This document shows, one piece after another, positions 1-10,321 of a stretch of 64,000 nt of DNA; the stretch's first letter is position 1, and every line of letters begins with the position of its first letter. Below the pieces are notes generated by a model, which saw only the letters and a program-made list of their open reading frames with translations, was not told where the DNA came from and searched no databases. Origin of the DNA: Prolixibacteraceae bacterium JC049 (GTDB lineage Bacteria > Bacteroidota > Bacteroidia > Bacteroidales > Prolixibacteraceae). Position numbers and translations under genes: made by a program. The stretch is taken from positions 1-64,000 of the forward strand of contig SACZ01000002.1 of the NCBI GenBank assembly GCA_023369685.1, given 5' to 3'.

Positions 1-2002
1 CTGCTCCATCTTTTAGCCACTGATAGGTCAGTACATGAGAATCAAAACCTGCAGAACTGCTGCCATCCAACTCAATTTCTACATGGTTACAACGTAACTC
101 TTTATCGACTACATCTGCAATCGTTGCGGTTGGTAGCTTCTTTTCTTCCGTAATTGTTACCACTGCTGAAACTGCACTACAACCATTTTCGGTGTCTGTT
201 ACTTCCAGAGTATATGCTCCGGCCTCGGTTACCTTATATGTTGCAGTCGTTGCCGAACCAATATCAACTCCATCTTTTAACCACTGATAGGTCAATGCAT
301 GAGAATCAAAACCTGCTGAACTACTGCCATCCAACTCAATCTCTACATTATTACAACGTAACTCCTTATCGACTATATCTGCAATCGTCGCCGTTGGTAG
401 GTTCTTTTCTTCTGTAATTCTTACTGCTGCTGAAACTGCACTACAACCATTCTCGGTATCTGTTACTTCCAGAGTATATGCTCCAGCCTCGGTTACAGTA
501 TATGTTGCAGTTGTTGCTGAACCAATAGCTGCTCCATCTTTTAACCACTGATAGGTTAGTGCATGAGAATCAAAGCCTGCTGAACTGCTACCATCCAACT
601 CAATTTCTACATGGTTACAACGTAACTCTTTATCGACTACATCTGCAATCGTCGCCGTTGGTAGATTCTTTTCTTCCGTGATTGTTACCGCTGCAGAAAT
701 GGCACTACATCCATTTTCCGTATCTGTTACTTCCAGAGTATATGCTCCGGCCTCGGTTACCTTATATGTTGCAGTTGTTGCCGAACCAATATCAACTCCA
801 TCTTTTAACCATTGGTAAGTCAATGCATGAGAATCAAAACCTACAGAGCTGCTTCCATCCAACTCTATTTCTACATTATTACAACGTAACTCTTTATCGA
901 CTATATCTGCAATCTTCGCGGTTGGTAGATTCTTTTCTTCCGTGATTGTTACCGCTGCAGAAACAGCACTACATCCATTTTCGGTATCTGTTACTTCCAG
1001 AGTATATGCTCCAGCCTCGGTTACCTTATATGTTGCTGTTGTTGCCGAACCAATATTAATTCCATCTTTTAACCATTGATAAGTCAGTGCATGAGAATCA
1101 AAGCCTGCTGAGCTACTACCATCCAACTCAATTTCTACATTGTTACAACGTAACTCTTTATCGACTACATCTGCAATCGTTGCGGTTGGTAGATTCTTTT
1201 CTTCCGTGATTGTTAGCGCTGCTGAAACTGCACTACATCCATTCTCGGTATCTGTTACTTCCAGAGTATATGCTCCGGCCTCGGTTACTTTATATGTTGC
1301 AGTTGTTGCTGATCCAATATTAACTCCATCTTTTAACCATTGATAGGTCAATGCATGAGAATCAAAACCTACTGAGCTACTGCCATCCAACTCTATTTCT
1401 ACATGGTTACAACGTAACTCTTTATCGGCTACATCTGCAATCGTTGCCGTTGGTTGACTAGAGTCAACAGTTATCACAACTGCTGCTGAAATAGCACTGC
1501 AACCATTTTCCGTATCTGTTACTTCCAGAGTATATGCTCCAGCCTCGGTTACCTTATATGTTGCAGTTGTTGCTGAACCAATAGCTACTCCATCTTTTTG
1601 CCATTGGTAAGTCAATACATGAAAATCAAAACCTACAGAACTGCTTCCATCCAACTCTATTTCTATATGGTTACAACGTAACTCTTTATCGACTATATCT
1701 GCAATCGTCGCCGTTGGTAGATTCTTTTCTTCCGTAATTGTTACCGCTGCTGAAACAGCACTACAACCATTCTCGGTATCTGTTACTTCCAGAGTATATG
1801 CTCCAGCTTCGGTTACCTTATATGTTGCAGTTGTTGCTGATCCAATATCAACTCCATCTTTCAACCACTGATAGGTCAATGCATGAGAATCAAAGCCTAC
1901 TGAGCTGCTGCCATCCAACTCTATTTCTACATTATTACAACGTAACTCTCTATCGGCTAAATCTGCAATCGTTGCGGTTGGTAGGTTTTTATCTTCTGTT
2001 AC
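1..2002 (-). repeat. Tandem 264-bp (88-aa) coding repeats
   Basis: The block beginning with CTCCATC (or a one-base variant) recurs at 4, 268, 532, 796, 1060, 1324, 1588 and 1852, exactly 264 bases apart each time, so about 7.5 units lie in the window and the array continues left. Each unit encodes an Ig/PKD-like domain with TYQWLKDG, GAYTLEVTD, NGCSAVSA and KELRCN segments and two cysteines. Copies differ by scattered substitutions only, with no length change. One junction near 1450-1475 carries a different linker (VDSSQ in place of the EEK-type linker), and the 1588 unit has QWQKDG. Low divergence suggests recent duplication or homogenisation. Confidence 0.93.
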
Positions 2003-5000
2003 TACAATCGCATCCGATACATGTGTACACCCATTGACATTATCAGTGATAAACAAAGTGTAAGTCCCTGCCTCCGTGACACTCAATGTTTCTCCAGCTT
2101 CACCTGTAATAGCTACTCCTCCTTTACGCCATTCTCTTGTAAAAGCATGTCCAGCATGAACTACTGAGTTTGCAGCATTTAATACTATTGGCGTATTATT
2201 ACATCGAAGTACTGCATCAACATTTTCAATTATTGCTGAAGGAGAATTTTGATCAGCTGTTATCAACACATCTTCTGTTACAGAGACACAACCGTAGCGT
2301 GTGTCATCTAAGGTTAGGGTATAAGTACCTGCTCTATCCACAACAAGAGTGTGTGTATTCGCGCCGCTTACAATATTTCCATCACTAGTAGTCCATGTAA
2401 ACGATAAATCACTTACTACTCCATCAGCATTAGTAGATGTTGAAGCATTCAACTCTACAGTCGTATTTAGGCAGTCTAATAATTTTGTCGATGGATCAGA
2501 AGTTATTGCAATAGTTGGAACTCCAACCCTCTGAATAATAAAGTCATCACTAATGACTGATAGTGAACCAGTGTTGAAAACCAATTGAGCTGTAATATCT
2601 GTTTTTTTATTACTAACTACATTTAAGTCGGAATGTGTTAACGTTCCTCCAACTGCACTCAATATTGTTGTTCCACTTAATGTAAGGTAAGTATTATCTC
2701 CAACTGGAGTTGTTTGAATTGTCACATTAATTTCATCGGTAGCAGTTGGCAAAATATTTTCAAAGTCATCGGTAATAGCCACTTTGGGCTGAACCTTTAA
2801 TAAACCTCCAGACCATTTCTCTACCCCCTCTGGTTGGGTTAACATAACTAACTGCGTAGCATTTCCATATTCTAGATTTACTCCCAACAGTGTTGCTGTT
2901 GGATCAACTACATTCTCTACAGAAACAGAAATATCTACAGACAAAGCAGCCTTATGCAATACTAATGAACCACTTACAACACCACCTACAAAGTTAAGAT
3001 CTAATTCTTGAGGTTGTTGTGTTATGGCAACTCCATTAAAGCTTCCATATGTTCCATCAGGAGCAGATGCAATTCCGTCGATGGTAACACGTTTGCTACC
3101 ATCGAAACTAGAATCGCTGTTGTTGTTACCATCTAATACTGTAATGGTTACAGCATTGTCGGCTCCAACTATTGGGGTTGTAGTAGTCGCCTCGATTACT
3201 ACTCTCTGCGCTGATAATATTTTTTTAATTGTAAACTGTTGACAAATTGGTGAGATAGTTCCATTCTCGACACTAAACTGCAATTGAGCAGTGGTTATAT
3301 CTGAATAAGTATTATTTATTGTAGACAAATCGGTAAATGTGACACTGCCTGCTGAAGAAGGCAATGTTAGTGTACCTTCCAAACTCCAATCTCCGCCATC
3401 TTCCTTGGCCGCAGTAACATTGTATGTTCCCTCTATTGCTTTGTTTCCAAACTCATCATATAGATCTAATACAGGGGCGCCTTGCAAAACACCACCTCCA
3501 TTATCGCTAGAAGCAATCGGTTGAGTTACAATTCGAACCTCACGTGCAGGTCCATTTACAATATTTATTACCGATAAATCGGCATCGTTATCTTCAATTT
3601 CTTTTGTATCGTCACTATTATCAACCGACACGCTCAATGCATTAAAACTTCCTACTTTATTCAAAGCAAGTTTCAGGTCATTGGCAACTCCCTTTACAAA
3701 CGTTACTCCTGGAATAGTTATAGAGGTTCCATTGAATGATGTAAAAGTACTTCCTCCATCTTTCGAATAACGACCACTAGTTCCATTGAATGCTTCTGCA
3801 AAACCAGAAATGGTTATATCGCACGTATAATTATTAAACGTATAGTCAACTTCTCCCAACGACTCTAATACCTCAACTGTTAAGTCGAATGGTTCTCCTG
3901 CGGGCTGTGCTGCCAATTCAGATGTCGTTAAGCGTATTTTTTTTCTTGGGTCGAAGACACTTATTTCCATCTCTGCCCACGCTGATGGGCCATAACATGG
4001 TGCAGTGGAATTATTAACCTGGCATTTAATCTTATTACCATCTACAGCACTCTGCAAGTTTAATTTAATAGTTGGTGTTCCCGCTCCTGAAGCTATGCTT
4101 CCTTCCAATATTGGAAATTGTGCCGGTACCTCCCAATTTATCTCTTTTACTTGCGCCGGTTCGTAACTGCCATTAATCGTTAATTCTAACTCTTTTTGCT
4201 CTGAACTAATATGTCCGCCAAAACCACTTATTACAGGAGTTGGTAAAGGGTCGCCATATTGCCATTCGAACCCCACATTGTTTCCAAGGTTAGTTGAGTT
4301 GGGGCCCAGATAGAAATCAGCATCACCAACACCTTCCATATCGCGCAGCTGTATACGATCCAGTGCCACACAACCGGCAGCCATACTTACCAGGGCACGT
4401 GTACCAGGTTCTGTTGAACTTACCTCAATCAGGTTGGCTCCATCTCCGCTACCATGCCAGGCATTGGTAATGGTTTGTGTTTTGCCAGCCGCCAATCGAT
4501 ATACTTTATTAGGAGTAAAGGTTAAGTTTCCAAATTCATTGTCACCATAAATCTCAGCATTATCATGGAAAGTGGCATTTTGAATTTTAAAACCACCACC
4601 ATAATCAGGGTCCCTGCCGTCATGCTTGAAATGACCACCCATAACAGCAAAAGCAGGTCCATGTACCACAAGGTTTTCTATCTCGAAATTACCAAAAACA
4701 TTTCGCTGCATATCCATGGATGTTACAGTACTGGTAAAAATCATGCTCCTCAACTTAATGGTAGGATACGAGGCACCATACCCCGCTGCATCCGCCAGAT
4801 GATACATACCTCTTCCATCACCCTCTCCATTAAATATGATGGTAGCATTCTCTGAATTAAAATTACAATGGGTAGCATTAATGGTAAGGTATGGGTAATA
4901 ACTATGATTAGTAACAATGACCACATCATTGAAATTTAAGATCAACTTACCGGAATACACCCCCTCGTAACCAAATTTTGTTCCCAAAGCGGCACAAATA

Positions 5001-8000
5001 CTATCGCAGTTAAAATTAACTGTTCCACTCATATACCGACTCTCATAGCTTCCAAAATTGGAATTAATATCCAACACGGCATCTTTATCCATTTCCACTG
5101 TTAGGCTTTCCGAAGTGATGTTCTTTACAAAAGCATCAATCCCAACATCAAAGATTCTGTCCTTTTCACCTACAAATTTGATATGAGGCATACGGTTAGG
5201 CGTGTAAATCCGTGTGGTGCTATTCATAATAAATGAGCCGGTACAGGTCAGGGTATAGATCGGCCAGTTATAAAAATATCCGGTTGTCATTTCACTGGCA
5301 TCGAAATTGGCACAGGCCATATCCGATGAAAAGTGTATTCTTGCTTTTGAGTCTACGGTTCCGTTACTACACGAATTGGCGTCAAACACCAATTTGTCTA
5401 CTGGTGTTGGAGGAATATCGGCTGCAGGTTCGGCCGGATCAGTTAATGGCAATCCTCCTGATGTGAGTGACCAAAAAGCCGGATCCATAATGTCCATACT
5501 AGCAGCTTCAGCCCCCACCCAATACAATGTTCGGGCAGGAAGTTCGTCGATAATCCAGTTTTTCACGCCTCCCATATTGGCCGAATTATTGGCTGTATAA
5601 GTCTTGCCTTCAGTGATATCAGCAGTTGTTGCCTCCAGGCGTAAGAAATCTTGCTCAACGTCTCCTGTTCCGGTCTTTTTAAGTGTACCTCCTTTTATCC
5701 CAATCATATTGGAAGCAGAGGCTGTTCCTTCCACTACAATATGGTCGAAATGTATCCGATTATTAATCTGATGCTGTACACCAGCATCTAAATGCAGAGC
5801 ATCTACGCTTCCATGGTTTATTCCTTTAGCAAGATCAATTTCTGTGTAGGACCAGACCACCTCAGGACTGTTTTTATCACGTATATCTATAAAGTATAGC
5901 CCAGCTCCCAGATTGGTGTAGGAAGTCTGCGTCGACCATGTTAATCCATTATTAAGAGAGTATTCGAATTCTGTTGTCCCATCGGCAAATGAAGCATTTG
6001 AAAGTACAATACTACCATCTGCAGTTTTTGCATCGCTTGGCAAGGTGTAGCTAATATCTATCTGATTGTATTTATCCGGCTTGGTATACAAATAATAATT
6101 CTGAATATTCTTTGCTGAACTTTCAATACCTGCCAAACGCATCCAGATGTTATAAGGTCCAATTCCACAATCTGTTTTACTTGACTCTGTAGTCCATGTA
6201 GCAGCACCATCAAAACTATATTCGTAGCTTGCCCCCGATGGTCCACCAACCGGATTTGTAAGGATAATACTTCCATCAGCCGCCGCCCCGGTTGCCATAT
6301 GCATTTCAATGTCTGCCCCTAAAGAAAGGGTATCAATTGGACCACCAAGTACTACATTTGTAGCACCTTGAAAATGCACTTCATTGGCATGAATTCTTCC
6401 CAAGCCAATTGTTTTTGAAGTAATTTTATTAAAGTAATGCGAACGGTCCGAGGCACCCAAATTAAACATTCCTCCAGCAATAAACTCTGCATTTTCGGCC
6501 TTTATGGTTGGAAAAGAAAACCTCGTGTCGCTATACCTTATATCTTTGCTTGCTGTAACTACCGATATACCAAAATCAGCCAGAGCATATCCCGTGTAAA
6601 AAAAGACATACTCCGCATCAATATTATGATCATTGGTATTAAACACCACATTTCCAATATTAATTCTCACGGCCTTAAAATCATCCTGCAGGCTCCATTT
6701 ACCAGATTCCAGATAAACAGAGGTGCCAATATTTAGTCCATTGGTGCTTATTTGACCATCCTCTGCATCTATTAAAGAGATACGGTTCAGACTAACTGAC
6801 ATATTGGGTGAGAAGCTAACATCCCCGGAAGAATATATATAATAATCCCCTGTTCCGAGAGTGGGCGAGTTGGTAACTGTAGAGCAGTCCATACCCTTGC
6901 AATAAAAATTTTCGGAAACACTAACCACCTGTCCTGTTATACTAAATGAATTGGCATCGAAGATTACCTTGTCAATGGATAAAGGAGGGAAGCTCACTGC
7001 CGGTCCTCCTGAGGTTTCGGACCAATGCGCAGGATCGTTTATATCTCCCCCATCGCCTATCCAATAGAGTGTACGCTCTGCAGGGGAATTAATTTTCACA
7101 TTTAAATTACCCCCTTTATCAATTGAATTATTGGCTGTAAACCGAACCGGATCAAAAACCTCATCCCAATTATCTTGGTTATTGTTGTAATAATTGCGAA
7201 ACTCTACACCCTGTAAAGCCAGGTACTCCCAGGTATGGGTAGGTATAGTTCCAGTAAAACGAAAACGCAAGAGCGTAGCAGAGAACTCAGTAAAATCAGA
7301 ATTTATCCCGCTTTCCAGGTTAAAGGTAGATGTTTCGGAAAGGATAAAATCTACTGTATTTCCAGTAACTTTTGCTCCTTGTAAAATATTCAGATTTTCT
7401 GTTTCTACCCAACCGGATAAGTTTGTATTACCTTTTATTGTAAATGTATGTATACGTCCTGCTCCATAAAAACCGGACATAGCCCCTCCGTCAAACACCA
7501 TCTGTCTTGCAGTTAGCTTATTAACATTCATAACACTCTCCCAGCGTCCATTACTAATCGTTATATCGGTAGTGCCATCGCTTAAGATAATGGCTTCAGT
7601 AGAAGAACTAGCAAGAGTTAAACGAACTCCATCTTTCACTACCACCTCTGAACCAATTATATCCAGCGTAAAATTGTCAAACCCCTTACTTGAATAATAT
7701 GACCAATCAGCGTGATCTCCCTGACCGTCAGGGTGCTCCATCTGCAGTATATTATTGTTAACTTTCAACCCCCCATTGCTAAAGGTAGCGCCATCTATTA
7801 GAGTAAGGTCATCCTGACAAGAATAGGTGGCTCCTGCAGTAATTGTTATTCTACCCAATCTTCGCCCTTTGGTTGTAAGGTTAATTGTGCCACTTTCTCC
7901 ACTAAAGTCAATAACATCGGTAACATTATACACCATATGCTCGCTAAGGGTGAAGTCACCTCTAATATCAATTTTCTCTGGCGAGCTGGATGTCAGCGTA

Positions 8001-9703
8001 GGCATATAAGTAGTATTAGTCAATCCACTCCAATCAAAGTTATTGGCATATACCAGGCAGTTATCCATGGTCACAACTTGCCCGGGGGCTGTAAAGGAGT
8101 TGTCATCGAAATGCACATTGTCTTGCAGCGTTGGAATCTGGTCGTGGAAGGTTGTTCCGCCCGAGGTGGTTGCCCAGTGGTTTTGGTAGTCGCTCCAGTT
8201 TCCGGTTCCTCCTACCCAGTAGTAGTCATTTCCTGTCGGTTCGGAACTGGAAGAGGGGATCTCTCCATTTTCATCCTTATTACTATATGCACCGATATGG
8301 TAAGGTGCACTTATTGCATTACCATAGTAATCTGTGGCTACTCCTACATCTACGCCCTGTTCAAATGCAGGAGACTCGGCTGTAAGTATATAATTTCCTG
8401 CTGCTGCATCCAGAAATTTAACATCTGCAATGTTACCAGTTGCATAGTTGGCTTCCAGTGTCCATTTAGCTGAAACTGCCGAATTACCTCCATTATCAAA
8501 AGCTGCCTCTTCTGGTGTATCGGAGCCCCAACTGGCTCCTACCACAATATTATTTTTAAAAGCATGACTATCAACAGTAGTATCGGATGACCGAATACCA
8601 AAGGTGCGTGGATTTATGATGGTATTATTATATGCATTGATTGAATGCCCGGTTATTTCATCTTTACACTGAATCCAGATGCCTGATTTCTTCTTATCTT
8701 CAATTGTACCAACTCCTGCATCTACAATAATGTTATTATACATGGTTCCTTCGTGACCGTGAAATTCAATGCCACTCCCATGACCATTATTAATGTGGTT
8801 ATTGTATACATCCATTTTAGAACCACCGCCTACCTGTATCGCATTATCATGACTTCCTTCAGCCTGTTTGGCAAAATCAGAAATTCTATTTCCATAAATT
8901 GCATTTTCCAATGAACCATTGTCTTGAATAGCACATTTAACTGCAAGTGATGTCCAGCCAGCTCCTTCTATTATATTATTGTATACCTGTACTCCATGTA
9001 AATTGGGAGGATAATGCCCATTTAGTCCATTTAAATAAAAGCTGGAGCCCACATAAAAACCCTCAAAATTTACATTGTGAATATAAATATCGTGCAGTAC
9101 TGTATTCTCTTGAGTAAAGGTTGACCTGTTGTAAGTAGAACTAGCCAGAGTTTTTGCCAATACTCCAATACCAGTAAGGTCACAAATCTCGATATGATCG
9201 GCTTCGAAATTGGTCGATCCCATTCCAAAACCGACTCCTAAATGAGGATGATCCATATCAACCGGCATTCCGGTCAAATCTTTATCGTAATAATCAGCTC
9301 CCTTTTTTCCCTGAACCTTAAATCCATAAGTAGTTCCAGCATCTCCAGTCCCCGTAATATGCACATAACTACAATTATCAAACGATATGCCTGCAGCCTG
9401 CATGGTACAATTGTGTCCCATCACGCATTGGCCTCCAGCATTCGTAATTACAATAGGATTTCCCTCAACACCATGAATATTTGCAAAACGAACACGGCGA
9501 TAATCACCTGATTCAAATATTATTCTATCGCCTCCTGTAATACTTTTGTAAGGATCTTTAGTTCCATCAATAATTATTACACTTGTTGCGTCTGCACTAA
9601 CATTATAATCGGTAGCAAAAACTACAGATGAACTTGTCAATAAGAAGACAATCATGCCAAGCATGCATTGACTTATTTTTTTCCACGTTATCTTGCCACT
9701 CAT
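1..9703 (-). CDS. Giant secreted repeat surface protein (3' end beyond window)
   Basis: A reading frame runs from the ATG at 9703 to the left edge (at least 3,234 residues) and has no stop in the long stretches I translated; the repeats near position 307 are in the same frame as the start. Residues 1-30 are a signal peptide (hydrophobic run ending SSVVFA). Residues about 30-480 look like a right-handed parallel beta-helix with many N-N-I turns. Three modules opening with Y-W-[VI]-G and containing an FDxNS or FDDNS strand begin near residues 490, 875 and 1390. Ig- or calx-like strands follow, then two diverged Ig-like domains, then at least seven near-identical 88-residue Ig/PKD-like repeats from about residue 2570. 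The C-terminus, where a type IX sorting domain would lie, is outside the window. Likely an exported adhesin or glycan-binding protein; substrate unknown. The plus-strand open frames here are antisense shadows. Confidence 0.85.
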   Translation of the reverse strand, partial: MSGKITWKKISQCMLGMIVFLLTSSSVVFATDYNVSADATSVIIIDGTKDPYKSITGGDRIIFESGDYRRVRFANIHGVEGNPIVITNAGGQCVMGHNCTMQAAGISFDNCSYVHITGTGDAGTTYGFKVQGKKGADYYDKDLTGMPVDMDHPHLGVGFGMGSTNFEADHIEICDLTGIGVLAKTLASSTYNRSTFTQENTVLHDIYIHNVNFEGFYVGSSFYLNGLNGHYPPNLHGVQVYNNIIEGAGWTSLAVKCAIQDNGSLENAIYGNRISDFAKQAEGSHDNAIQVGGGSKMDVYNNHINNGHGSGIEFHGHEGTMYNNIIVDAGVGTIEDKKKSGIWIQCKDEITGHSINAYNNTIINPRTFGIRSSDTTVDSHAFKNNIVVGASWGSDTPEEAAFDNGGNSAVSAKWTLEANYATGNIADVKFLDAAAGNYILTAESPAFEQGVDVGVATDYYGNAISAPYHIGAYSNKDENGEIPSSSSEPTGNDYYWVGGTGNWSDYQNHWATTSGGTTFHDQIPTLQDNVHFDDNSFTAPGQVVTMDNCLVYANNFDWSGLTNTTYMPTLTSSSPEKIDIRGDFTLSEHMVYNVTDVIDFSGESGTINLTTKGRRLGRITITAGATYSCQDDLTLIDGATFSNGGLKVNNNILQMEHPDGQGDHADWSYYSSKGFDNFTLDIIGSEVVVKDGVRLTLASSSTEAIILSDGTTDITISNGRWESVMNVNKLTARQMVFDGGAMSGFYGAGRIHTFTIKGNTNLSGWVETENLNILQGAKVTGNTVDFILSETSTFNLESGINSDFTEFSATLLRFRFTGTIPTHTWEYLALQGVEFRNYYNNNQDNWDEVFDPVRFTANNSIDKGGNLNVKINSPAERTLYWIGDGGDINDPAHWSETSGGPAVSFPPLSIDKVIFDANSFSITGQVVSVSENFYCKGMDCSTVTNSPTLGTGDYYIYSSGDVSFSPNMSVSLNRISLIDAEDGQISTNGLNIGTSVYLESGKWSLQDDFKAVRINIGNVVFNTNDHNIDAEYVFFYTGYALADFGISVVTASKDIRYSDTRFSFPTIKAENAEFIAGGMFNLGASDRSHYFNKITSKTIGLGRIHANEVHFQGATNVVLGGPIDTLSLGADIEMHMATGAAADGSIILTNPVGGPSGASYEYSFDGAATWTTESSKTDCGIGPYNIWMRLAGIESSAKNIQNYYLYTKPDKYNQIDISYTLPSDAKTADGSIVLSNASFADGTTEFEYSLNNGLTWSTQTSYTNLGAGLYFIDIRDKNSPEVVWSYTEIDLAKGINHGSVDALHLDAGVQHQINNRIHFDHIVVEGTASASNMIGIKGGTLKKTGTGDVEQDFLRLEATTADITEGKTYTANNSANMGGVKNWIIDELPARTLYWVGAEAASMDIMDPAFWSLTSGGLPLTDPAEPAADIPPTPVDKLVFDANSCSNGTVDSKARIHFSSDMACANFDASEMTTGYFYNWPIYTLTCTGSFIMNSTTRIYTPNRMPHIKFVGEKDRIFDVGIDAFVKNITSESLTVEMDKDAVLDINSNFGSYESRYMSGTVNFNCDSICAALGTKFGYEGVYSGKLILNFNDVVIVTNHSYYPYLTINATHCNFNSENATIIFNGEGDGRGMYHLADAAGYGASYPTIKLRSMIFTSTVTSMDMQRNVFGNFEIENLVVHGPAFAVMGGHFKHDGRDPDYGGGFKIQNATFHDNAEIYGDNEFGNLTFTPNKVYRLAAGKTQTITNAWHGSGDGANLIEVSSTEPGTRALVSMAAGCVALDRIQLRDMEGVGDADFYLGPNSTNLGNNVGFEWQYGDPLPTPVISGFGGHISSEQKELELTINGSYEPAQVKEINWEVPAQFPILEGSIASGAGTPTIKLNLQSAVDGNKIKCQVNNSTAPCYGPSAWAEMEISVFDPRKKIRLTTSELAAQPAGEPFDLTVEVLESLGEVDYTFNNYTCDITISGFAEAFNGTSGRYSKDGGSTFTSFNGTSITIPGVTFVKGVANDLKLALNKVGSFNALSVSVDNSDDTKEIEDNDADLSVINIVNGPAREVRIVTQPIASSDNGGGVLQGAPVLDLYDEFGNKAIEGTYNVTAAKEDGGDWSLEGTLTLPSSAGSVTFTDLSTINNTYSDITTAQLQFSVENGTISPICQQFTIKKILSAQRVVIEATTTTPIVGADNAVTITVLDGNNNSDSSFDGSKRVTIDGIASAPDGTYGSFNGVAITQQPQELDLNFVGGVVSGSLVLHKAALSVDISVSVENVVDPTATLLGVNLEYGNATQLVMLTQPEGVEKWSGGLLKVQPKVAITDDFENILPTATDEINVTIQTTPVGDNTYLTLSGTTILSAVGGTLTHSDLNVVSNKKTDITAQLVFNTGSLSVISDDFIIQRVGVPTIAITSDPSTKLLDCLNTTVELNASTSTNADGVVSDLSFTWTTSDGNIVSGANTHTLVVDRAGTYTLTLDDTRYGCVSVTEDVLITADQNSPSAIIENVDAVLRCNNTPIVLNAANSVVHAGHAFTREWRKGGVAITGEAGETLSVTEAGTYTLFITDNVNGCTHVSDAIVVTEDKNLPTATIADLADRELRCNNVEIELDGSSSVGFDSHALTYQWLKDGVDIGSATTATYKVTEAGAYTLEVTDTENGCSAVSAAVTITEEKNLPTATIADIVDKELRCNHIEIELDGSSSVGFDFHVLTYQWQKDGVAIGSATTATYKVTEAGAYTLEVTDTENGCSAISAAVVITVDSSQPTATIADVADKELRCNHVEIELDGSSSVGFDSHALTYQWLKDGVNIGSATTATYKVTEAGAYTLEVTDTENGCSAVSAALTITEEKNLPTATIADVVDKELRCNNVEIELDGSSSAGFDSHALTYQWLKDGINIGSATTATYKVTEAGAYTLEVTDTENGCSAVSAAVTITEEKNLPTAKIADIVDKELRCNNVEIELDGSSSVGFDSHALTYQWLKDGVDIGSATTATYKVTEAGAYTLEVTDTENGCSAISAAVTITEEKNLPTATIADVVDKELRCNHVEIELDGSSSAGFDSHALTYQWLKDGAAIGSATTATYTVTEAGAYTLEVTDTENGCSAVSAAVRITEEKNLPTATIADIVDKELRCNNVEIELDGSSSAGFDSHALTYQWLKDGVDIGSATTATYKVTEAGAYTLEVTDTENGCSAVSAVVTITEEKKLPTATIADVVDKELRCNHVEIELDGSSSAGFDSHVLTYQWLKDGA

Positions 9704-9733
9704 AGTTCCAGTATTTTACTCTTTTTACAAGAA

Positions 9734-9741
9734 CAAAACTA
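9734..9741 (-). promoter_or_regulatory. -7 box candidate for the giant surface gene
   Basis: The minus strand reads TAGTTTTG, matching the Bacteroidota -7 consensus TAnnTTTG, about 31 bases before the ATG at 9703. No TTTG at the usual -33 spacing was seen, so support is one-sided. Confidence 0.35.
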
Positions 9742-10126
9742 CTGACTAACAACACATTAAAAAAAAATCAAAAACACGAAGCGTACATTCCAAAGTCTCA
9801 ACTATCTAAAAAACGAACTGAAATGCTTCTATACAAAACTGAAGTGCTCCTATCAATCACTAAAATTTACACATCGGCTGCAAAAACCACCTATTTTCAT
9901 TAAATAGACAAGAAAAAGAGAAAACCTCATAATACATCACCACCGAATACACCTCGATGTACTTCTGTTATTTTCTTAGACAATATTATTTTCCCCAACC
10001 AATAATACTCAACACGAACAAACAAAACATGATAACTTTCGCAAAGTGTATTGGTATAGTTTAAAATGGTTTTCTTCTTATAAGGTAATTCAATATCTAA
10101 TAACATAATTTTAAATTACAGGTAAG

Positions 10127-10184
10127 ACAAAAACACCCTGACAAAGTGCTCTTGAGGGGGGGGGAGAGCTCCAGTCAGGATGTT
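10127..10184 (-). terminator. Terminator-like hairpin with a C9 tract in the loop
   Basis: Bases 10132-10142 pair with 10074+100 to 10184 (that is, 10174-10184) over 11 positions, the one imperfect pair being G.U on the minus strand. An inner stem 10148-10152/10165-10169 (GCTCT/AGAGC) extends it. On the minus strand a T5 run follows, which suits termination of the lipoprotein gene ending at 10322. The loop contains nine consecutive G on the plus strand (C in the transcript), unusual for this AT-rich region. Confidence 0.5.
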
Positions 10185-10321
10185 AGGATAAATAAGAGGT
10201 AAAATGAAATACACTCAATGATCCATTCCACACTCTTTCTCAGAACATTTAAGATAAATAAGCACACTCAGGCACTCAATTTTGGGTATCATTATATATA
10301 TGTAGCTGTTTTAATAGTAAT

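Larger units (their letters stand above)
9704..10321. other. Gene-free stretch between surface gene and lipoprotein
   Basis: No convincing coding frame on either strand. It holds the -7 candidate of the giant gene at its left end and a terminator-like hairpin near 10.13-10.18 kb. The rest is AT-rich sequence in which I see nothing identifiable. Confidence 0.6.

Noticed and set aside
1-2002. CRISPR-like or phage-defence repeat array
   Set aside because: The period is 264 bases, units are contiguous with no spacers, and the frame is coding throughout.
154-2534. Several plus-strand open frames of 60-99 codons in the repeat region
   Set aside because: They recur with the 264-bp period and are antisense to the in-frame giant gene; their Leu/Tyr/Gln-rich content is an artefact of the reverse frame.
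7937-8473. 178-codon plus-strand frame
   Set aside because: Antisense to the beta-helix/Trp-Gly module region of the giant gene, with atypical composition and no family resemblance.
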